Position numbers and translations under genes: made by a program. A DNA stretch of 64,000 bases from Schauerella aestuarii (GTDB taxonomy: Bacteria > Pseudomonadota > Gammaproteobacteria > Burkholderiales > Burkholderiaceae_B): assembly GCF_009866805.1 (NCBI RefSeq), contig NZ_SIZW01000041.1, positions 372,001-436,000 on the forward strand. The letters run 5' to 3'. Shown here piece by piece: positions 52,116 through 64,000 of the stretch (position 1 is its first letter; every line of letters starts with the position of its first letter). The notes beneath the pieces are model-generated. The model was not told the origin of the DNA. It did not search any database and worked only from the letters and a program-made list of their open reading frames with translations.

Positions 52116-53075
52116 TCAGTCTTTCGCGTTCCGCACGCCGTCCAGCGCTGCGCAAAGTGTGGCGGTGGCGTCCACCAGGCGGGGGCCGGGGCGGTACAGC
52201 AGGTCGGCATCGATGGCGATCAAGCGGCCGCGGCGCGCGGCGGGCAGGCCCAGGCGTTGCCAGAATTGCAGCTTGGATGCCGTGTCGGCGTCGCCAGCCA
52301 CGCCGGTGACGATCGCATCGATATCGCTGGCCAGCAGCGCTTCGCGCGACAGTTGCGCGGCGGCCGTCGGCAATCCGGCAAACACATTGACGCCGCCGCA
52401 CAACCGTAGCGCATCGCTCACGATGCTGCTGCCGTTGAGGGTGTAGATCGGCGCTTCGGCGACTGCGATGAATACGCGTACGGGCGTGCGTTGCGCGTAG
52501 GTGCGTTCAAGCCGATCGAGTTGCTGCTCGAGCGCCGTCGCACCGGCATCCGCGACCCCAGTCGTGCCAAACACCCTGCCCATATCCTGGACCGCTTTCG
52601 GGATCGCGCGCAGGGTGGTGGGATCGCTGGCATACACGGGCGGCGCGCCCGCGCCCAGCACCTGCAGCAATCGGATTGCCGGTGCGGATTGCCATCCCAG
52701 AATAAGGTCGGGCGCGAGGGTGGCCACCCGCTCGGCGTTAGGTTGAAAACCTTCACCTACCGATGGGATGGCCGCCGCTTCCGGTGGAAAGTTGCTGCCG
52801 GCGTCACGTCCCACCAACTGGCGACCGGCGCCGGCCGCGAACACGAGTTCGGTAATGTGCGGCGCGAGCGACACCGCGCGTTGCACCGGTGCCGCGAGAT
52901 GCAAGGCCTGGCCGCGATCGTCCACCACGTCGATCTCGGCACGAGCCGCGTCAGGCAGTATCGCGGCGAGCACAAACAACACACCCGCCAGAGTCGCAAA
53001 ACGATGGCGGGTGCAGGCCGCGCGGCCGATCGGCCACGCCTCAACCGCCGCGTGCTTCTCAGGCGCGGCGGTCAT
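52116..53075 (-). CDS. btuF: Cobalamin-binding periplasmic protein (BtuF-like)
   Basis: A 319-residue class III substrate-binding protein. A signal/anchor segment (about 25-46, LAGVLFVLAAILPDAARA) precedes PVQRAVSLAPHITELVFAAGAGRQLVGRD, and two lobes are joined by a long helix. It is 4 bp downstream of btuB under a cobalamin riboswitch, which supports corrinoid as the ligand. BtuC and BtuD are not in the window. Confidence 0.85.
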   Translation of the reverse strand: MTAAPEKHAAVEAWPIGRAACTRHRFATLAGVLFVLAAILPDAARAEIDVVDDRGQALHLAAPVQRAVSLAPHITELVFAAGAGRQLVGRDAGSNFPPEAAAIPSVGEGFQPNAERVATLAPDLILGWQSAPAIRLLQVLGAGAPPVYASDPTTLRAIPKAVQDMGRVFGTTGVADAGATALEQQLDRLERTYAQRTPVRVFIAVAEAPIYTLNGSSIVSDALRLCGGVNVFAGLPTAAAQLSREALLASDIDAIVTGVAGDADTASKLQFWQRLGLPAARRGRLIAIDADLLYRPGPRLVDATATLCAALDGVRNAKD

Positions 53076-53079
53076 GGCT

Positions 53080-54915
53080 TTACATCTTCCAGTTCAGATT
53101 GAAGAAGACGTTCGAGCCGGGCGTGTAGTAGCTGTTGGCCAAGGTGTAGTCTCGATCCAGCACGTTGTTCCAACGCACCTGGGCTTGCAGGCGATTGGTG
53201 ATGTCGTACGACGCCAGAAGATTGAGCAGCGTGTAGCCGCCCAGGCGCGTCGTGTTTGCCGCATCATCGTAACGCTTGCCCGACACGAGCACTTCCGTGC
53301 CCACCTTGAACGCGCCGAAGCGATGGTCGGCACCGAAACGGAACACTTGCTTGGCGCGACGGGCCAGTTGATTGCCCGTCTTGTCGTCTTCCGGATTCGA
53401 GAAGTCGGCGCTGCCGCGCAAGGTGGTGGCACCGATGTCGTGTTCGGCAGACAAGGTGACGCCTTCGAGCGTGGCGCGATTCACGTTGTACGGCAGATAG
53501 TCAGGCGGGCCGCTGGCGATCAGATCCTTGACCTTGTTGCGGTACACCACGGCCGACAGGCGCGTGGCGTCGCCGGTGTAGCGGATGCTGGCTTCCACAT
53601 TGCGCGAGCGCTCGGGCTTCAGATCCGGATTGCCGTAAAACGGGAAGTACAGATCCTGGAACGTCGGGGTCTTGAAGCCGGTGTTGCCGGCCACGCCCAC
53701 CCGCACGCGCGGTGTGAGGTCGAAACCGTAGGCGATGCCGCCCGTGGTTTCGTCGTCATATACCGAGCTGTGATCATTGCGCGCGTTGAGCTGCACATGG
53801 TGCGGACCGAACTCGCCGCGATAGATCAGGCCCACCGAATTGGTGTCGCGATCGTTGGGCGAGTAGGACGTGCTGCCGGTGACGCGTTCTTCGAGGCGCT
53901 CGAGCACCAGCGAGAGTTGTTGCTGCTGCGTGAGCTTGAAGTTGTTCTGCCACGTATACGTGTGCTGTTCGCTGCCGAAGCGCGAGGGGAACGACGACAG
54001 GTTGCGCTGATCGTCGCGGCCATAGCCCAGGCGGGCCACGCTCTGCCAACGATCGGTGATGTCGTCGGTGCTGGTGATCGTGTAGACCTGCTGGCGCGTG
54101 ATCGCGCGGTCGTTGTAATACGCACCGGTGAGGAAGTCAGGGCCGGCATCGTATTGGCCGTTGATGCGCGCCGAGTAAGCGGTCACACCCACGTGATGGC
54201 CGGGCGCCCAGCGATAACCCAACGAACCCGAGAAGTCATTCTGGTAGTAGCCGTCGCGATCCGGATTGTGCGAAAAATTCTTGGGCGAGGTCGCGTTGAA
54301 TCCGCGGCTCTGGCCGTAGCCGGCCGACAGCGAGTAGTCGAACCCTTGCGACGCGCCCGACAAGCCCAGGCGGGTGCGGGCGGTGCCGTAGGTGCCGTAG
54401 CCCACCGAGCCGTAGGCCGACAGCGGACGGTCTTCGTTGCCGCGGCGCGTGATGATGTTGACCACACCGCCGATGGCGTCGGCGCCGTACAGGCTACTGG
54501 CCGAACCGCGCAGCACTTCCACGCGCTCGATGGCGTCGGGCGGAAAGGTCTCGAGGAACGCCAGGCCCGTCACCGGCGAGTTGACGCGAATGCCGTCCAC
54601 CAGCACCAGGGTCTGGTTGGAGTTCGCACCGCGGATGAACAGGCTGGACGACGTTTGCGGGCCGCCGTTATTGCTGTACTCGATACCGGGCGCACGCGAG
54701 AGCACTTCGGCCAGGCTGCTTTGGCCGGCGGCATCCAGCGTTTGACGGTCGATCACGGTCACATCGCCCAGCACATCGCGCGCATCTTGCGGCGCACGGG
54801 CGGTGACGACGATGGTGTCGAGCGTGTTGGCGGGAGCGGTGGTTTGCGCGACGGCAAAGAGCGGAGCCAGACAGGCGGCGAGGCCTGCGCACTGGCGCAA
54901 TACGGGGGATGTCAT
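53080..54915 (-). CDS. btuB: TonB-dependent outer membrane cobalamin receptor
   Basis: A 611-residue outer membrane barrel. The signal peptide is at about 1-25. A TonB-box-like DTIVVTA is at 33-39. A plug domain (about 45-160; SLAEVLSRAPGIEYSNNGGP, SLYGADAIGGVVNIITRRG) and a 22-strand barrel follow, ending in aromatic-terminated NVFFNLNWKM. Similarity to BtuB and the upstream cobalamin riboswitch identify vitamin B12 uptake. First gene of btuB-btuF. Confidence 0.93.
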   Translation of the reverse strand: MTSPVLRQCAGLAACLAPLFAVAQTTAPANTLDTIVVTARAPQDARDVLGDVTVIDRQTLDAAGQSSLAEVLSRAPGIEYSNNGGPQTSSSLFIRGANSNQTLVLVDGIRVNSPVTGLAFLETFPPDAIERVEVLRGSASSLYGADAIGGVVNIITRRGNEDRPLSAYGSVGYGTYGTARTRLGLSGASQGFDYSLSAGYGQSRGFNATSPKNFSHNPDRDGYYQNDFSGSLGYRWAPGHHVGVTAYSARINGQYDAGPDFLTGAYYNDRAITRQQVYTITSTDDITDRWQSVARLGYGRDDQRNLSSFPSRFGSEQHTYTWQNNFKLTQQQQLSLVLERLEERVTGSTSYSPNDRDTNSVGLIYRGEFGPHHVQLNARNDHSSVYDDETTGGIAYGFDLTPRVRVGVAGNTGFKTPTFQDLYFPFYGNPDLKPERSRNVEASIRYTGDATRLSAVVYRNKVKDLIASGPPDYLPYNVNRATLEGVTLSAEHDIGATTLRGSADFSNPEDDKTGNQLARRAKQVFRFGADHRFGAFKVGTEVLVSGKRYDDAANTTRLGGYTLLNLLASYDITNRLQAQVRWNNVLDRDYTLANSYYTPGSNVFFNLNWKM

Positions 54916-55000
54916 GAGAGCTTGAACCCAGGTGTGACGCGCGACCCCGCACGTCGTTCACGAAAATGGCGCGGCAGCCTCATCGGGCAGCGCACCGTGT

Positions 55001-55160
55001 CGAAACCGGCCGGTATCGGGCTGGCCTGCAGAACGCAGGCTGACCGTTGCGGGGGCAGCACAGGCTGGGGGCGAACCCTTCCTGTTTCCCGTTTAACTTT
55101 CGCAGTGCGCGGCTTCGAAGCTCGTTGGCTCGAAGCCGGCGCGCCGAAAGCACCGTTTCG
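55001..55160 (-). ncRNA. Cobalamin riboswitch upstream of btuB
   Basis: On the minus strand the conserved B12 box GCTGCCCCCGCAACGGT lies at 55059-55043. Further upstream are AAACGGGAAACAGG-type core bases (about 55095-55080). P1 closes by CGAAACGG (55160-55153) pairing with CCGGTTTCG (55009-55001). It would switch off btuBF when adenosylcobalamin is bound. The 349 bp between btuB and metH contain no gene; the rest presumably holds the two divergent promoters. Confidence 0.9.
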
Positions 55161-55264
55161 GGGCGAAACTGTATCACGGGGTAAGCGCTCCTTCGACCTG
55201 TTTGGTACGATTGAGGGTTGATTTTTCGGCGCTTTTTGCGTTTACGCCACATTCAGGGTCACGC

Positions 55265-59038
<3,774 letters not shown>

Positions 59039-59043
59039 ACGCA

Positions 59044-59886
59044 ATGACCCAAGGGGAGGCGCGCGCACCTGTTGATGTGTCGGGCGGCACGCCCATGCGT
59101 CGCCAGGCCTTGGGTGCGTTCGTGCGCGAGGCGCGATCGCGGCTCACGCCGCGCATGGCAGGCTTGCCCGATGGGCCGCGCCGGCGCACGCCCGGTTTGC
59201 GGCGCGAAGAGGTCGCGCAACTGTGCGGCATCAGCGTCACCTGGTACACCTGGATCGAGCAAGGGCGCGACGTGGTCGTGTCGCCGGCCGTGTGGGCGCG
59301 ACTCGCAGGGGTATTGCAAATGGCGCGCGCCGAACGCGCGTACCTGTTCGAGCTGGCCGAATGCGCCGATCCGCAAGCCCCGCGTGACGACCCGGTCGGC
59401 ATGCAGGGCGTGCTCGATGCCTGCGTTGCGGCGGTCGATGCGCCCGCCTATGTGCTGGATCGCGCGTGGAATATCCTGGCTTTCAACGGTGCGTTCGACA
59501 CGCTCTTTGCGGGCTATACCACCCGCGATGCGGCCCCCAACTTGTTGCGCTACATCTTCATGGCACCGGAGGCTCGCGCGCTGGTGGTCGATTGGGAGCA
59601 GCGCGCCCGCCGCGTGGTGGCGGAGTTTCGCGCCGATGCCGGTGCCCATCTCGATGAACCGGATGTGCAGGTGCTGGCCGAGTCGCTTAGCCGCGACAGT
59701 ACGGTCTTTGCCCACTGGTGGACGCGCCACGCCGTGATCGAACGCGAAGGGGGCTTGCGCGAATTCGACCATCCGAAATCGGGCCGGCTGCGCTTTCAGC
59801 AAGTCACGTTTCGCCTGGCCACGCATCCTGAGCTGAAGCTGGTGATGTTGCTGCAGGACAAGGCAGACGCCGAGTCGGCGGGGTAG
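59044..59886 (+). CDS. XRE-family regulator with MmyB-like ligand-binding domain
   Basis: A 280-residue regulator. The helix-turn-helix is at about 55-100 (GLRREEVAQLCGISVTWYTWIEQGRDVVVSP), and a C-terminal PAS-like domain (about 115-270; PAYVLDRAWNILAFNGAFDTLFAGY) follows, as in MmyB-like proteins. These typically control adjacent short-chain dehydrogenases, but none is present here. It begins 6 bp after metH and may be transcribed from it. Confidence 0.9.
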   Translation: MTQGEARAPVDVSGGTPMRRQALGAFVREARSRLTPRMAGLPDGPRRRTPGLRREEVAQLCGISVTWYTWIEQGRDVVVSPAVWARLAGVLQMARAERAYLFELAECADPQAPRDDPVGMQGVLDACVAAVDAPAYVLDRAWNILAFNGAFDTLFAGYTTRDAAPNLLRYIFMAPEARALVVDWEQRARRVVAEFRADAGAHLDEPDVQVLAESLSRDSTVFAHWWTRHAVIEREGGLREFDHPKSGRLRFQQVTFRLATHPELKLVMLLQDKADAESAG

Positions 59887-59889
59887 TGC

Positions 59890-59914
59890 GGTGGGCGCTG
59901 GTTAGCCGCCCACC
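59890..59914. terminator. Hairpin between the XRE regulator and thiC
   Basis: An 8-bp perfect stem (GGTGGGCG with CGCCCACC) with a 9-nt loop fills most of the 37 bp between the convergent stops. No T tract. Likely bidirectional. Confidence 0.55.
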
Positions 59915-59923
59915 AGACCATAC

Positions 59924-62173
<2,250 letters not shown>

Positions 62174-62175
62174 CT

Positions 62176-62793
62176 ATGCCCATCAACGTCCGTAAATTGG
62201 CGCCTGCACTGGTTGTGCTCAGCTTGGCTTTGGCAGGTTGCCAAACGCCTTCGCAACGCGCCGCCGGCACCACGCCTGCGACGTCGACCGCACCTGCCGG
62301 CACGCCTGCACCCGCGACTTCGCCGGCCGAAGCGTCGACCAGTTCGCCGGTCGAGTTCTATCTGGCTCAGCCGCAGAGTGCTCCCGGCATGATGGAAGTG
62401 AAGCTGCCCGACGGCGCCCTGTACATGCAGCGTCAGGCCGTACTGACCCGTGACGACCTGTCCGAGTCGGCCGCGCTCGTCGACAAGCAAGGTGTGAACT
62501 TCGTAGGTCTGCGCTTCACTGAAGCTGGTGCACGCAAGCTGACCGACATCTCCACGCAAAACATCGGCAAGATGCTCGCGCTGGTGGTCGACCGTCAACT
62601 GGTCGCCGCACCGCGCATCTCTGAGCCGCTGAATCGCGGCGTGCTGGCCTTCAGCGTCGGTTCGGCGCAAGAAGCGACCGAACTGGCTGCCCGCATCCGC
62701 GGCGATGCCGCTGTGCCGCCCGCCGGCGTGGCACCGGGTTCGACCGGCGCTCCCGGTTCGATGGGCGTGCCGCCCGCCGCCCCGCGCCGTTAA
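62176..62793 (+). CDS. Lipoprotein with SecD P1-head-like domain
   Basis: A 205-residue protein. The lipobox LALAGC gives Cys22 after a short signal; a Thr/Ala/Pro spacer (about 25-60) follows. The region GVNFVGLRFTEAGARKLTDI to ALVVDRQLVAAPRISEPLN resembles the SecD periplasmic P1 head subdomain. The C-terminus is Gly/Pro/Ala-rich. The function is unknown; a periplasmic envelope role is inferred only from domain and export. ATG 62176 has AGGAAG upstream. A terminator follows. Confidence 0.8.
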   Translation: MPINVRKLAPALVVLSLALAGCQTPSQRAAGTTPATSTAPAGTPAPATSPAEASTSSPVEFYLAQPQSAPGMMEVKLPDGALYMQRQAVLTRDDLSESAALVDKQGVNFVGLRFTEAGARKLTDISTQNIGKMLALVVDRQLVAAPRISEPLNRGVLAFSVGSAQEATELAARIRGDAAVPPAGVAPGSTGAPGSMGVPPAAPRR

Positions 62794-62832
62794 GCGTCAA
62801 AGCCATACCCGGTAACCGCAAGGGAGCCGTTC

Positions 62833-62870
62833 ACCGCGCCGCTGGTTCATCCACGGCGCGGTTTATTTTT
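62833..62870 (+). terminator. Rho-independent terminator after the lipoprotein gene
   Basis: A 9-bp perfect stem (ACCGCGCCG with CGGCGCGGT), a 12-nt loop, and a T-rich tail (TTTATTTTT). It overlaps the 3' end of the convergent XRE gene. Confidence 0.9.
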
Positions 62871-63299
62871 GGGTGACGGCTTGGTGCGCGAGCGGGCTGC
62901 AATCGCATAGTCGTCGACCATGACGCGCGCGACGTTTTCGACGGTGCGGCGCTGGTCCTCGGTCAGGGCCTCGTATTCGCTGCGCGAGATCGATGCAAAG
63001 GGCCAATCGCCGTCGCCTGCCGTCGATGCGCGGCCTTCCATGAGCCGATGTTGTTTCGGCGGCGCGGCGGGCCCGTATCCCGGCGTCGCCGGCGCCATGG
63101 GACCCTTTCCTGATTCGAGCCACTCGGGATTGACCTCTAGCGCCCGCGCCAGATCCATGATGCGTCGCGACTGCTTGCGCTGCCGACCCTCATAGCTCGC
63201 AACGGCCGCTTGCGACATGCCTGACGCCTCGCCCAGTTCTCGCTGCGTCATCCCGCGCAGATGGCGGGTATCCCTCAATCGGTCTGAAAATGTCTTCAC
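62847..63299 (-). CDS. XRE-family phage-repressor-like regulator
   Basis: A 150-residue protein. The helix-turn-helix is at about 5-60 (LRDTRHLRGMTQRELGEASGMSQAAVASYEGRQRKQ), followed by a Pro/Gly linker and a short C-terminal helical region. It lacks a LexA-like peptidase domain. The start is GTG 63299. It is divergent from the receiver-like gene with two ATCAC-N4-GTGAT operators between them, so it probably represses that gene and itself. Confidence 0.88.
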   Translation of the reverse strand: MKTFSDRLRDTRHLRGMTQRELGEASGMSQAAVASYEGRQRKQSRRIMDLARALEVNPEWLESGKGPMAPATPGYGPAAPPKQHRLMEGRASTAGDGDWPFASISRSEYEALTEDQRRTVENVARVMVDDYAIAARSRTKPSPKNKPRRG

Positions 63300-63323
63300 A
63301 ACCCGATTGAATCTTGCACCTCG

Positions 63324-63337
63324 ATCACAATGGTGAT
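63324..63337. promoter_or_regulatory. Candidate XRE operator 1 (ATCAC-N4-GTGAT)
   Basis: A 14-bp inverted repeat with spacer AATG in the 77-bp divergent region. The same arms recur 20 bp downstream. Confidence 0.65.
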
Positions 63338-63343
63338 TACGAC

Positions 63344-63357
63344 ATCACGTATGTGAT
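63344..63357. promoter_or_regulatory. Candidate XRE operator 2 (ATCAC-N4-GTGAT)
   Basis: The same arms as operator 1 with spacer GTAT; centres are 20 bp apart, close to two helical turns, so two repressor dimers could bind the same DNA face. Confidence 0.65.
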
Positions 63358-63376
63358 TTTCTAGAGAGCAAGTGCC

Positions 63377-64000
63377 ATGCGATATCGACCTGGACTTATC
63401 GTCCTGCAAGCTGCGGGCGTCGCCGGCAGTGACTACGCGGCGTTGTTGTTGGACCAGGGCTACGATGTGCAGGCCTTTGAAAGTCCGTCAGCGTTTGCAC
63501 GCCTGTATGCGCCGCATGGGGCGGTGGCCATCCTGCTGGTGGGCGATGCCCGGCCGCTCGATGAGGCAATGGCATGCATTCGTCGGGTGGATGCCGCCAC
63601 GCCCGTCGTCGTCGTTCGGGCCGGTGCCGACGTCGCGCTGCGCGTGCTGGCGCTGCAGGCCGGCGCGGATGCGTGTTATGCCTCGGATGTGTCGGCGATT
63701 GAACTCGCCGCCGCGTTGCGTGCGGTCGTACGTCGCCTCGCGCAGCCGGGCGCAATGGACTTGTCCGCGAATCGGGTTGATTGGACGTCCATCCTGCGCC
63801 GATCGCATCGCGACGTGTCGCCGGGGTGGCGGTTGCTGGATGGCGGCAGCACGTTGGTCAGTCCAAGCAACGATTGTCTGCGGCTGACCGCCTCGGAACG
63901 CGTGCTGATGGTGTTGCTGATCGGCATGGCGGGGCGGCCGCTGCACCGTAGCGATATGGCCGAAGCCGCGTGGCCGAGCCATGCCGCCATCGGAATCGGT
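63377..64000 (+). CDS. Degenerate receiver plus winged-helix regulator (3' end outside window)
   Basis: ATG 63377 opens a frame that continues past the right edge. Residues 1-120 read as a CheY-like fold (GLIVLQAAGVAGSDYAALLL, VAILLVGDARPLDEAM, LQAGADACYAS), but the N-terminal acidic pair is missing (IVLQAAG), so phosphorylation is doubtful. A C-terminal OmpR-type DNA-binding domain begins at about 170 (LRLTASERVLMVLLIGMAGR). It is controlled by the operators at 63324-63357. Confidence 0.75.
   Translation, partial: MRYRPGLIVLQAAGVAGSDYAALLLDQGYDVQAFESPSAFARLYAPHGAVAILLVGDARPLDEAMACIRRVDAATPVVVVRAGADVALRVLALQAGADACYASDVSAIELAAALRAVVRRLAQPGAMDLSANRVDWTSILRRSHRDVSPGWRLLDGGSTLVSPSNDCLRLTASERVLMVLLIGMAGRPLHRSDMAEAAWPSHAAIGIG

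Noticed and set aside
63372-63887. Plus-strand frame starting MPCDIDLDLSS
   Set aside because: Overlaps in another frame the receiver/winged-helix gene starting at 63377, which has recognisable domains.

Overview
The window reads as a chromosomal segment from a GC-rich betaproteobacterium of the order Burkholderiales, most likely family Alcaligenaceae (Bordetella/Achromobacter relatives). The support is codon usage, the ubiE / Tim44-like / ubiJ / ubiB neighbourhood, and three orphan tripartite-tricarboxylate (Bug-type) periplasmic receptors, a family strongly expanded in that group. The genus is not assigned. I see no tRNA, rRNA, insertion sequence, integrase or CRISPR array.

Left part (1-26 kb) is mostly catabolic and accessory. 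Positions 1-4140 hold a minus-strand operon of a histidinol-dehydrogenase-family enzyme, an SDR dehydrogenase, a LacI-type regulator and a Bug receptor. It is preceded by a perfect 16-bp palindrome (4240-4255) that is a good operator candidate. A VOC protein with a divergent LysR regulator, a chemoreceptor and a secreted alpha/beta-hydrolase-like protein follow. Positions 10.7-20.1 kb carry a set of CoA-dependent degradation genes: enoyl-CoA hydratase, two acyl-CoA dehydrogenase subunits, DUF35 protein plus thiolase-like protein, two Bug receptors, MaoC hydratase and CaiB CoA transferase. Next come an MFS exporter, a lipoprotein with a Pho-box-like promoter, and a Tat-exported metallo-beta-lactamase-fold protein.

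Middle part (26-46 kb) holds the fructose phosphotransferase operon fruBKA with a divergent FruR/Cra-type regulator and a perfect Cra-like operator; a D-3-phosphoglycerate dehydrogenase; phoB-phoR with a possible autoregulatory Pho box; and the ubiquinone genes ubiE, ubiJ and ubiB, interrupted by a Tim44-like gene, a LysR gene and the malic enzyme gene maeB.

Right part (46-64 kb) is largely core metabolism. It has heptose adenylyltransferase, TolC, Pcm, thiD-thiG, btuB-btuF under a cobalamin riboswitch, the B12-dependent methionine synthase metH, and thiC under a TPP riboswitch whose expression platform appears to hide the Shine-Dalgarno sequence. Less familiar are a two-gene cassette of unknown function at 51.06-51.99 kb, a lipoprotein with a SecD P1-head-like domain, and at the right edge an XRE repressor facing a receiver-like/winged-helix regulator across two identical-pattern operators.

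Many genes are translationally coupled (ATGA, GTGA, TGATG overlaps), which helped fix several start codons. Long open frames antisense to real genes are common because of high GC and were left out.
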